Source: JBAWVR01 sp037147155
Lineage (GTDB): Bacteria > Patescibacteriota > Minisyncoccia > Phycocordibacterales > GWA1-40-21
DNA length: 31,999 bases
Direction: 5' to 3'
Assembly: GCA_037147155.1 (NCBI GenBank)
Contig: JBAWVR010000004.1
Span: 1 to 31,999 of the forward strand
Translations under genes and position numbers: made by a program
In this document: in pieces, positions 7,133 to 13,236 of the stretch
Layout: each line of letters starts with the position of its first letter
Numbering within the stretch: the first letter of the stretch is position 1
The notes under the pieces: generated by a model
Told to the model about the DNA's origin: nothing
The model's input: only the letters and a program-made list of their open reading frames with translations
The model's database searches: none

Positions 7133-8263
7133 ATGAGAAAGAAAAACGTCCTCTTGAATGTTGGACCGAAAATCACAGTTATTGCCATCACTGGCGGACC
7201 GTGTGCCGGAAAAACTACCGGCCTAGCTTACCTCTATCAAAAATTGAGAGATCGTGGTTACAAGGTGTTAATCTCTCCAGAGTCAGCCACCAAACTGATA
7301 ACGGCAGGAATGACACCAGGAGAACTCAGCAATAGCATCTTTCAAGAAGAAATTCTTTTGGATGTTGTCGCTCAAGAAGAAAGAATGATTAGCATTGCCA
7401 AGCGGTATGCCAAGATTGGAAAACGTGTGGTTGTCTTGTGCGACCGTGGTGTGATGGATGGTGAAGCCTATGCTGGAAAAGCGGCTTTTGCCAGACTTCT
7501 CAAAAAGCATTCCCTAAATCACCACACTGCCTGCAACAGTCGATATCACGCAGTTATCCATCTCCGGACAGCTGCACTTGGTGCGGAAAAATTCTACACT
7601 CTCGAAAACAATAGCGCCCGAATTGAGGGACACGATAGAGCTATCCAAGTTGACGAGGCAACTCTCGATGCTTGGACCAGACATCATCACCCAAGGGTGA
7701 TCGACAACTCTACCGATTTCGATGGCAAGATTCATCGCTTGTTTGAGGAGGTGTGTTGGATACTCGGTGACCCGGTTCCACTGGAGAAAGAAGACAAATT
7801 CTTGATCAAGTCGATCCGTGATAAGGATATCCCGGTAACTTGGTTTAAAAGCCTAGTCACCCAATTCTATCTGAAATCGAACGATGACAGCGTACGAAGA
7901 ATCCGTTCACGAGCAGATATCGACAATGGAGAAACCACATTCTACTACACAATCAAACGTGAAGTTGAACCTGGTGTACGCTCCGAAGTTGAAAGAATGA
8001 TTTCCGAAAGGGAGTTCAAAAGACTGCTCATGGAGAGAGATCCGGATTTTGATCCAATTACCAAAGAAAGAATCTGTTTCTTCTGGAAAAACCAATTCTT
8101 CGAGTTGGATAGATTCTTTGGACAAAATCGCGGGTTGTATCTCATGGAAGCAGAACAAACGAATCTGTCTCCGGAAATATCACTTCCACCTTTTGTTAAA
8201 GTGACCAAAAAAGTTACCGCTGACAAGAACTACGGCAATTATCAGTTGGCACGAAAAAAATAG
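7133..8263 (+). CDS. P-loop NTPase (AAA_28/NadR-like) fused to CYTH domain, Ttd14-like
   Basis: This 376-residue protein joins two enzyme-type domains. The N-terminal kinase-like P-loop domain has Walker A GGPCAGKT (21-28), VVVLCDRGVMDGEAY (about 100-113) and a basic region at about 160-190. From about residue 215 comes a CYTH/triphosphate-tunnel fold: the E-x-E-x-K signature (E218, E220, K222), R256/R258/R260, K275, E324, E339 and a closing VTADKNYGNYQLA. This order is that of animal Ttd14, a GTP- and lipid-binding protein. Tunnel enzymes hydrolyse triphosphates or bind them with metal. The start at ATG 7133 has AGGAGAG 5 bases upstream. It stands alone between its own promoter and terminator. 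Substrate is unknown. Confidence 0.75.
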   Translation: MRKKNVLLNVGPKITVIAITGGPCAGKTTGLAYLYQKLRDRGYKVLISPESATKLITAGMTPGELSNSIFQEEILLDVVAQEERMISIAKRYAKIGKRVVVLCDRGVMDGEAYAGKAAFARLLKKHSLNHHTACNSRYHAVIHLRTAALGAEKFYTLENNSARIEGHDRAIQVDEATLDAWTRHHHPRVIDNSTDFDGKIHRLFEEVCWILGDPVPLEKEDKFLIKSIRDKDIPVTWFKSLVTQFYLKSNDDSVRRIRSRADIDNGETTFYYTIKREVEPGVRSEVERMISEREFKRLLMERDPDFDPITKERICFFWKNQFFELDRFFGQNRGLYLMEAEQTNLSPEISLPPFVKVTKKVTADKNYGNYQLARKK

Positions 8264-8276
8264 CTTTTTAAACACT

Positions 8277-8306
8277 ACCGAGCGTGAAAGGACGCTCGGT
8301 TTTTTT
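8277..8306 (+). terminator. Rho-independent terminator of the NTPase-CYTH gene
   Basis: ACCGAGCGT (8277-8285) pairs perfectly with ACGCTCGGT (8292-8300) around a 6-base loop, followed by T6. Confidence 0.9.
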
Positions 8307-8339
8307 GTACAAATATTTTCTTATCTAAAATTAAATTAG

Positions 8340-8375
8340 AAATAGCCAAGCCGCTTAGTGCGAACTTGGCTATTT
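8340..8375 (-). terminator. hairpin terminator of the small unknown gene at 8392
   Basis: An 11-bp perfect stem (8340-8350 with 8365-8375) surrounds a 14-base loop, just beyond the minus-strand stop at 8392. The sequence after the stem on the minus strand is T-rich but interrupted. Confidence 0.6.
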
Positions 8376-8391
8376 GATTTTACCTGCAAGG

Positions 8392-8802
8392 TTATTCTTG
8401 CATTGATGGTCTCGATAAATATTCCTCGGTACTTATCATTTTACCTTTGGTGTGTTTCTGAACCAAAAAGAGGCGTTCTTCTTGTCTGATGTCATCGGGG
8501 ACAAAAATCATGAGCTCATACATTGCCCCATCAAATAGAATTTCAGATACCGGGTGAGTAATCAGATCCTTTTTGATTTCAGGAGTCAGTTTTAAACCAA
8601 GCTTGTTGCTATGGTTATCATTGCTCGTGAGCGCCAAAATAGCGCGACTCAAGTCTTTGGGTAAAGCTGCGTATAGTTCAGCAATCCTGCCCCCATAAGA
8701 TAGAACTAGTGACAATTTGTCAGGCATGGAAACAACCTCTACTTTCTGTTTACTGATGTTTGGTTTTGATGCACTAAAAAAACAATTTTGTACTTCCTCC
8801 AT
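8392..8802 (-). CDS. small protein of unknown function
   Basis: No family is recognised. From ATG 8802 the product has 136 residues; from the internal ATG at 8727 (MPDKLSLVLSYGG) it has 111. The shorter form is mostly mixed alpha/beta with no membrane segment or signal peptide, and contains LKLTPEIKKDLITHPVSEILFDGAMYELMIFVPDD. The start is undecided. A TTTACA-17-TATCTT promoter would fire just inside ATG 8802, and AGAGG stands 8 bases before ATG 8727, which favours the shorter form. Longer extensions toward 8847 run through the rplU terminator and are unlikely. It lies downstream of rplU on the same strand but is separated by that terminator. Confidence 0.6.
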   Translation of the reverse strand: MEEVQNCFFSASKPNISKQKVEVVSMPDKLSLVLSYGGRIAELYAALPKDLSRAILALTSNDNHSNKLGLKLTPEIKKDLITHPVSEILFDGAMYELMIFVPDDIRQEERLFLVQKHTKGKMISTEEYLSRPSMQE

Positions 8803-8838
8803 AAAGATACACAAGAAGATGATTTTTGTAAATACGAA

Positions 8839-8866
8839 ACCAGCCACCCCTCTCGGAATGGCTGGT
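8839..8866 (-). terminator. terminator of rplU
   Basis: ACCAGCCA (8839-8846) pairs with TGGCTGGT (8859-8866): 8 bp with a 12-base loop, 14 bases beyond the rplU stop. The downstream T-tract on the minus strand is interrupted (TTCGTATTT). Confidence 0.65.
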
Positions 8867-8879
8867 GAATTAATTAAGA

Positions 8880-9197
8880 CTACTTGATTGAGTCAATAGT
8901 TACTTTAAAGAATGGTTGTCTGTGTCCGTTCTTTTTGAAATATTTACTCTTTTGCTTGTAATGAATAACTATGACTTTTTTGGAGCGACCAATCTCTGAG
9001 ATTGTGCCGTTGACAGCTGCTCCTGCGATATAAGGTGTGCCAAGGGTAGTGTCTTTACCACTATCAACCAAAAGCACCTTATCAAAGGTAACCTTATCGC
9101 CAACTTGTGCGGTATCAGAAAGCTTCTCAATCTTAACAGTCTCGCCGACTGCTACGCGATATTGCTTTCCACCGGTTTGTATTACTGCAAATTCCAT
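8880..9197 (-). CDS. rplU: 50S ribosomal protein L21
   Basis: L21 is a large-subunit protein that binds 23S rRNA domain I. The sequence starts MEFAVIQTGGKQYRVAVGETVKIEKL, the unmistakable L21 N-terminus, and contains GTISEIGRSKKVIVIHYKQKSKYFKKNGHRQPF, the family's C-terminal basic K-x-K-x-x-x-R-x-x-G-H-R-Q signature. I choose ATG 9197 (105 residues, the family length) rather than the upstream frame to 9239. A -10 box ends 8 bases before this ATG, so the mRNA is predicted to be leaderless. rpmA (L27), the usual neighbour of rplU, is not beside it here. Confidence 0.95.
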   Translation of the reverse strand: MEFAVIQTGGKQYRVAVGETVKIEKLSDTAQVGDKVTFDKVLLVDSGKDTTLGTPYIAGAAVNGTISEIGRSKKVIVIHYKQKSKYFKKNGHRQPFFKVTIDSIK

Positions 9198-9205
9198 AGT
9201 TCTAT

Positions 9206-9233
9206 ATTCTACACATTTTTGAATTAAACGCAA
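9206..9233 (-). promoter_or_regulatory. promoter of rplU, leaderless
   Basis: Minus-strand TTGCGT (plus 9228-9233), a 16-base spacer and TAGAAT (plus 9206-9211). The box lies 8 bases before the ATG at 9197, so the start of transcription falls within 1-2 bases of it. Confidence 0.55.
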
Positions 9234-9273
9234 GTACAATATTGTGGCTTAAAATCTGCCTTTTGTTTTGTTT

Positions 9274-9365
9274 GTCATTGCGAGGGTAATCCCGTGGCAA
9301 TCCAGACCTTTAGGCACATCAAAACCCTGCGAAGACTGGACTGCTTCGCAAAGCCTCGCAGAGAC
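9274..9365. repeat. palindromic repeat family A, copy 1
   Basis: A roughly 92-bp imperfect inverted repeat. The left arm begins GTCATTGCGAGG and contains GCAATCCAG; the right arm reads CTGGACTGCTTCGC and ends CCTCGCAGAGAC. It lies between rplU's promoter region and the terminator of the PIF1 gene. Copy 2 (11698-11790) has the same order of blocks in the opposite orientation. Elements with CATTGCGAGG/CCTCGCAATG ends recur in many bacterial genomes as intergenic palindromes. Confidence 0.75.
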
Positions 9366-9368
9366 GGG

Positions 9369-9394
9369 AAAAGGCCATACTAAGCCGGCCTTTT
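9369..9394 (-). terminator. terminator overlapping the PIF1 stop codon
   Basis: AAAAGGCC (9369-9376) pairs with GGCCTTTT (9387-9394) around a 10-base loop. The stem overlaps the TAA of the helicase gene (9393-9395). T4 follows on the minus strand. Confidence 0.7.
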
Positions 9395-11045
9395 ACGAAT
9401 TCTGTGTCGCCACAAACAGCCTAACCAAACGAATTTCTTCAAAGGTTACAGCTGATCCCAGCTTGTTTTTGACTGGGGCCAGACGATAGTCACGGTTCTC
9501 GGAATATAGAGAATTAAACGCCAAAAGAATCTTCTTATACTTCCCTAATGAAATTTCTTTTTTTAAATAATTCATATTGGCCGATCCGTCTATAGCAATC
9601 AGTTTTTCCAAGTGACCTAAAATGGTTTCTTTGGTTACTTCACGAGCTTCCGCCATATCGGCAATGGATTGTTGGTCTTTGACCATATCGCGAATTTCGT
9701 CCAGAGCAGACTTTTTCTTTTCTTTCTTGGAAGCGCGAACGGAATTCAAAAAGTTCTCCTGAATTTTTTCCACATCTTTGTCGGGAGTTTTACGAAAATC
9801 GTTAACCGCTTTTTTGGACAGTTTTCGGAGTTCATTATCATATTCCAAGACTTCATCATGGACTTGTAAAGCGTTCTCATTGATTCCCAAAAGACGCAAA
9901 CCCTCAAGTGAGCGGACACGTGACAAGGCCACGTAGCCCATGCCTTTTTCAAAGGAACGAGACAAGTCCACTTCTACCGCGTCCAAGCTCATGCCTTGGC
10001 TCTTGTGGACTGTTATAGCCCATGCTAGACGCAATGGGAACTGCTTGATTGAGGCCTTGATCTTGCCGTTTTCCTCAATCACCCAGGCCGCCTGTTCCAC
10101 CTTGATTTCCTCCCCTTTTATCGTTCGTACAACTGGTCCAGAGATATCACAACGAGTGACGATACCCAAAGTTCCATTCACATAACCAGCTTCCATATTA
10201 TTCTTTACAAAAATTACCTTGGCTCCAACCCGGAGTTTCAGGGTACTTGGTGCCAAACAACTTTTTTTGATGAGTTCCACTAATTTTTCTAGTCCAACAC
10301 CCTCAGCAATATATTCTACTTGTGGGGTATTTATTTTCTTTAGTTCGCCTTCATTGATCACATCCACGTCCGCATTGTGAGTATGTAGTCTGGTCGGTTC
10401 AATACTGACATCCAATTTAGAATCTTTACGACTCATCAAACACTCATAAGTTTTTTCGGAAACTTCATTATTGCGGATTTCATTCAAGAGACAGATAAAA
10501 TCCTGATCTTTTTGACGATGTTGTTCTTCTAAATAACAAATTTGCAAATCAAGGTTTTTCCAAGCTTCAGATTCATAGGCAAATTTTGTCTCTGGTTCAC
10601 CAAAACGAGTAACCGGTGGTAACTGGAAAAAGTCTCCACAGAGCACAACTTGAATACCACCAAAAGGTAAATCATTTCTTTTGAAATGTCTGAGCACTTG
10701 GTCAATCAAGTCGAGTCGAAAATGGTGGAGCATGGAGACCTCGTCAATAATCAAAACCTTCACACTTTCCATACGCTTCCAGAGATAGGAGCGACTTTCC
10801 AAATCTTCCAAATCCATCTCTGATAATTCATTGCGAATACCCATCCCCGTCCAAGCGTGAATAGTTTGTCCCCCCATATGCGTAGCTGCGAGACCGGTCG
10901 AAGCCGTCACACCAATATCCACCCCATTGTCTTTGAGGTATTTGATGTATTGATTCAAAAGATAGGTCTTACCAGAACCAGCCGAGCCGGTGATATAAAC
11001 ATTGTGACCCATTTTCAAAATAGCCAAAGCTTCCTTTTGTGTCAT
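9393..11045 (-). CDS. PIF1-like DNA helicase
   Basis: PIF1-type superfamily 1B helicases unwind DNA 5'-3' and act on G-quadruplexes and R-loops. Motif I is GSAGSGKT (20-27); Ia region TASTGLAATHMGGQTIHAWTG; motif II LIIDEVSML; motif III GDFFQLPPV; a dUvrD/RecD-like C-terminal module has LAWAITVHKSQGMSLDAVEVDL and MGYVALSRVRSLEGL. After about residue 430 a Lys/Glu-rich helical linker leads to a C-terminal section (VTKETILGHLEKLI) resembling the helix-turn-helix tail (HTH_40) seen in bacterial PIF1/RecQ-related helicases. Length is 550 residues. The start at 11045 is fixed by an extended -10 box 6 bases upstream, giving leaderless mRNA. Confidence 0.9.
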   Translation of the reverse strand: MTQKEALAILKMGHNVYITGSAGSGKTYLLNQYIKYLKDNGVDIGVTASTGLAATHMGGQTIHAWTGMGIRNELSEMDLEDLESRSYLWKRMESVKVLIIDEVSMLHHFRLDLIDQVLRHFKRNDLPFGGIQVVLCGDFFQLPPVTRFGEPETKFAYESEAWKNLDLQICYLEEQHRQKDQDFICLLNEIRNNEVSEKTYECLMSRKDSKLDVSIEPTRLHTHNADVDVINEGELKKINTPQVEYIAEGVGLEKLVELIKKSCLAPSTLKLRVGAKVIFVKNNMEAGYVNGTLGIVTRCDISGPVVRTIKGEEIKVEQAAWVIEENGKIKASIKQFPLRLAWAITVHKSQGMSLDAVEVDLSRSFEKGMGYVALSRVRSLEGLRLLGINENALQVHDEVLEYDNELRKLSKKAVNDFRKTPDKDVEKIQENFLNSVRASKKEKKKSALDEIRDMVKDQQSIADMAEAREVTKETILGHLEKLIAIDGSANMNYLKKEISLGKYKKILLAFNSLYSENRDYRLAPVKNKLGSAVTFEEIRLVRLFVATQNS

Positions 11046-11051
11046 ACAAGG

Positions 11052-11060
11052 ATTTTAGCA
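11052..11060 (-). promoter_or_regulatory. extended -10 of the PIF1 helicase gene, leaderless
   Basis: TGC plus TAAAAT on the minus strand (box at plus 11052-11057). It ends 6 bases before ATG 11045, so transcription would begin on the start codon itself. Confidence 0.5.
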
Positions 11061-11085
11061 TATTTTAAGTGTTTTACCGAATTAA

Positions 11086-11655
11086 TTATTTTAAGCGATT
11101 TTCTGCCAAGTTCCAATCCAATTGACCAATCAAAGCAGTGACATAATCAGCTCGTTTTGGGCCATAATCCAAATAATAGGCATGTTCCCAGACATCCAAG
11201 ACTAGAAGTACTTTGGTATCAACAATCACACCGAGATCATGTTCCCCCACCCAGAGATTGCGAACTTTTTTATCCAATTCATCATAGACCAATACCGCCC
11301 AACCGATACCACGCATAGTAGCGGTAGCTTTAAAATCTTCTGACCATTTTTCGTATGAGCCAAAACTTTCTACAATTAACTTCCCAACTTCACTGTTAAT
11401 ATCAAAACTGCTTTCACCTACACGGATATTTTCAAAAAATAATTCATGTAGACGTAAGCCATTTCTCTCCCAAGCTAAACGTCTTTTGATTTCATTGTAT
11501 TCTGGTGTGCCTTTGGCCAGTGTCTCCAATAGTCCAATAAGTTTATTGGTATTGGTCACATAACCAGCATACAAAGTCAGATGGTGGTTAATGGTGTTTT
11601 CACTCACCCCAACTAATCCTTTCAAATTATCAAATTGTTTTGTTTCGTAAGTCAT
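11086..11655 (-). CDS. Fe/Mn superoxide dismutase
   Basis: This enzyme converts superoxide to oxygen and hydrogen peroxide. The four metal ligands are present: H25 (INHHLTLYAGYV), H70 (LRLHELFF), D154 and H158 (LDVWEHAYYLDYG). Trp119 in GIGWAVLVYD matches the conserved active-site Trp. The outer-sphere position that is Gln in E. coli enzymes appears to be His (WVGEHDLG, H139), a choice known from mycobacterial Fe-SOD and cambialistic enzymes. No signal peptide is seen, so it is cytoplasmic. At 189 residues it has normal length. Whether it uses Fe or Mn cannot be read from sequence. ATG 11655 sits exactly where a TATAAT box would place the transcript start. Confidence 0.93.
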   Translation of the reverse strand: MTYETKQFDNLKGLVGVSENTINHHLTLYAGYVTNTNKLIGLLETLAKGTPEYNEIKRRLAWERNGLRLHELFFENIRVGESSFDINSEVGKLIVESFGSYEKWSEDFKATATMRGIGWAVLVYDELDKKVRNLWVGEHDLGVIVDTKVLLVLDVWEHAYYLDYGPKRADYVTALIGQLDWNLAENRLK

Positions 11656-11661
11656 ACACTT

Positions 11662-11692
11662 ATTATACAGCTATCTTTACAAAAAGTCTCAA
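11662..11692 (-). promoter_or_regulatory. promoter of the superoxide dismutase gene, leaderless
   Basis: Minus-strand TATAAT (plus 11662-11667) lies 6 bases before ATG 11655. TTGAGA (plus 11687-11692) lies 19 bases further upstream, a long spacer. Transcription is predicted to begin at the ATG. Confidence 0.55.
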
Positions 11693-11697
11693 ATCGG

Positions 11698-11790
11698 TCT
11701 TTGCGAGGCCTGGCGAAACAATCCAGTCTTATCTTTTATGATAGTTTTGTAACTAAAGGTCTGGATTGCTTCGCAAAGCCTCGCAATGAC
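11698..11790. repeat. palindromic repeat family A, copy 2
   Basis: A roughly 93-bp imperfect inverted repeat: CTTTGCGAGG...CAATCCAG at the left, CTGGATTGCTTCGC...CCTCGCAATGAC at the right. Its reverse complement is colinear with copy 1, sharing GTCATTGCGAGG, GCAATCCAGACCTTTAG and AAGACTGGA, with a divergent central loop. It abuts the superoxide dismutase promoter. Confidence 0.75.
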
Positions 11791-11798
11791 GAAAACAC

Positions 11799-11832
11799 AA
11801 AACGAAACCGCCCTTGCGGGCGGTTTCGTTTT
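11799..11832. terminator. 15-bp perfect hairpin, bidirectional terminator
   Basis: Arms at 11799-11813 and 11818-11832 are perfectly complementary, with the 4-base loop TTGC and T4 at each outer end. It lies between repeat A2 and repeat B1 and probably ends minus-strand transcription from the RGG/zinc-ribbon gene. Confidence 0.75.
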
Positions 11833-11848
11833 AGTTAAAGAAAATTAC

Positions 11849-11987
11849 CCGGTTGTGAGCTTTGGCATTAAAATTTTTTTTGTACAAAACAGACTCTGAT
11901 ATTACATCAGAGTCTGTTTTGCTAATTTTATACTTAGTTGTATTACTGGACACAATTTTCAAAAACGATGCCAAAGCTCACAACCGG
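11849..11987. repeat. nested-palindrome repeat family B, copy 1
   Basis: A 139-bp element with perfect 20-bp terminal inverted repeats: CCGGTTGTGAGCTTTGGCAT at 11849-11868 and its complement at 11968-11987. Inside is a second perfect hairpin, 16 bp (11885-11900 with 11906-11921, loop ATTAC). The right end lies one base from the stop codon of the minus-strand gene at 11989. Copy 2 at 14095-14237 is related in the opposite orientation. No transposase is encoded in the element. Confidence 0.8.
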
Positions 11988-11988
11988 A

Positions 11989-12534
11989 TTATTTCTTTGA
12001 AACCTTCTTCTTAGCAGCAGCCTTCTTAGCTGGTGCGACAACGGCCTTAACAGCCTTTTTGTCAGCAACTACAACCTTTGGAGCTTCTACCTTAGCAATA
12101 GTCTTTTCAACTGGAGCAGATACCCTGGTCATTGATTCGATTGAGCGAATCAATTTTTCTAATTTGGAGTTAATAGCTTCTAATTGAACCTTAACACCAT
12201 CATCAGTCTTTGGAGTATCAAAGCTTCTTTTTTCAAAGCTTGGACGAGCACCACGATCATTGAAATCACGGCGTGGAAATCTGTCTTCACGGCCACCACG
12301 GTCATCACCTTTCTGTTTGCTAAAGCAATCATTACAGAAAATTGGCTTACCATTAGATGGACGAAATGGAACCTGACAGTCTTTTTGACATTCTGAACAG
12401 GTTGCTGAAAACATTTCCTTATCTCTATTATCACGACCTCCGAAACTCGGGCGACCACCACGGTCACCACCAAATCGTGAACCTCCACGATTGCCACCAA
12501 ATCTACTTCCGCCTTCGCGTCTAAATTCTCCCAT
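11989..12534 (-). CDS. RGG-box / zinc-ribbon / lysine-tail protein, probable RNA-binding
   Basis: Three parts are visible in 181 residues. Residues 1 to about 40 form an Arg-Gly-Gly rich tract with repeated SRFGGxRGG units, typical of RNA binding. Next is a zinc ribbon with CSECQKDCQVPFRPS...KPIFCNDCF, a CxxC-CxxC motif common in CPR proteins. Then come a short helical segment (VQLEAINSKLEKLIRSIESM) and a Lys/Ala/Val tail like histone H1. I use ATG 12534 (MGEFRREGG), with GAGGAGG (12547-12553) 12 bases upstream; the frame extends to 12570. A leader of about 90 bases follows an extended -10 promoter and contains the hairpin TCTACC-GGAT-GGTAGA, so post-transcriptional or self-regulation is possible. 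Confidence 0.75.
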   Translation of the reverse strand: MGEFRREGGSRFGGNRGGSRFGGDRGGRPSFGGRDNRDKEMFSATCSECQKDCQVPFRPSNGKPIFCNDCFSKQKGDDRGGREDRFPRRDFNDRGARPSFEKRSFDTPKTDDGVKVQLEAINSKLEKLIRSIESMTRVSAPVEKTIAKVEAPKVVVADKKAVKAVVAPAKKAAAKKKVSKK

Positions 12535-12631
12535 ATTATTTTTTTGCCTCCTCACCCTTCCATCTACCATCCGGTAGAGCGGAACATAACGATTTGGCTT
12601 ATATAGTTATTGTTTTTAAAACCGAGACTAT

Positions 12632-12660
12632 ATTCTAACATATCTTTATTAAAAAAGCAA
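12632..12660 (-). promoter_or_regulatory. promoter of the RGG/zinc-ribbon gene
   Basis: Minus-strand TTGCTT (plus 12655-12660), a 17-base spacer and TAGAAT (plus 12632-12637) preceded by TGT. The predicted start near 12625 leaves a leader of about 90 bases before ATG 12534. Confidence 0.6.
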
Positions 12661-12682
12661 GACTTTCGGATAATAATAAAAA

Positions 12683-12729
12683 AACGGTTGATACCACTTA
12701 CTCCCTGGGAGTAAGCAATCTCAACCGTT
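12683..12729 (-). terminator. two-tier hairpin terminator of the 63-aa gene
   Basis: The outer stem AACGGTTGA/TCAACCGTT (12683-12691 with 12721-12729) and inner stem CTTACTC/GAGTAAG (12697-12703 with 12709-12715) are separated by an internal loop. A T7 tract follows on the minus strand. Confidence 0.85.
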
Positions 12730-12751
12730 CGTCTGCGCGACTCGCAGGTAA

Positions 12752-12943
12752 TCAGACCGGCATGACTTCAATTTCACTGCCGTCACTAGTGGCATTCACC
12801 ACTGTGTAGACAATGTCGCCTTTTGGCGAAATCACCTCGTGTCCTTTGAAAACTTTTGATGAGTCGGCGAGAACTTCAACCTTGCCAGCACGGCGCCCCT
12901 CCACCAGCAAAGTTGCCTGCTTTGTGACCATTCCTGTACCCAT
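12752..12943 (-). CDS. small soluble protein of unknown function (63 aa)
   Basis: The product is a compact, beta-rich protein with no membrane segment. Pieces such as TLLVEGRRAGKVEVLADSS, HEVISPKGDIVYTVV and SEIEVMPV suggest a small barrel (SH3- or OB-like), but no family is recognised. The start is well supported: AGGAGG at 12952-12957 lies 8 bases before ATG 12943. It has its own strong two-tier terminator. In the 293 bases upstream (12944-13236) I found no other gene and no confident promoter for it; that stretch also holds the M23 promoter on the other strand. The strong ribosome-binding site sets it apart from the leaderless housekeeping genes. Confidence 0.6.
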   Translation of the reverse strand: MGTGMVTKQATLLVEGRRAGKVEVLADSSKVFKGHEVISPKGDIVYTVVNATSDGSEIEVMPV

Positions 12944-13218
12944 GTGACCTGCCTCCTAGTTAAAAAGTACTCCCTCGAACCAGATTCAGCTCAAATTACA
13001 TGCGAGCTCATACCCCTAATGGCATGAAATCTTTTTGAGGGTATTTAAGATGTTACTCTTCAGGCTTTCTATCGTCAAGCAATTTTCCCAAAATTACCAA
13101 ACTGACCTCTCAGAGGTGGTTTCAAGAATATCTAAATTCTCCCCCCAGATCACTCGAGCTGAATTTATCTTCCAAAGATCTCTGCCGATATTTTGCACCC
13201 AACCCACCCGTCGCAATA

Positions 13219-13227
13219 TGTTATAAT
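13219..13227 (+). promoter_or_regulatory. extended -10 of the M23 peptidase gene, leaderless
   Basis: TGT (13219-13221) plus TATAAT (13222-13227). The predicted start of transcription is near 13234, between the two candidate ATGs (13231 and 13237), which points to 13237 as the true start. Confidence 0.55.
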
Positions 13228-13236
13228 ATAATGGAA

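Noticed and set aside
8305..8320. TTTGTACAAA palindrome after the NTPase-CYTH terminator, as an operator
   Set aside because: It lies downstream of a gene and away from any promoter; short A/T palindromes are expected by chance here.
13050..13226. A 58-codon plus-strand ORF with GAGGGT upstream, between the 63-aa gene and the M23 gene
   Set aside because: It has no recognisable composition or motif, overlaps the M23 promoter, and the purine-rich stretch is weak. It is probably a chance frame.
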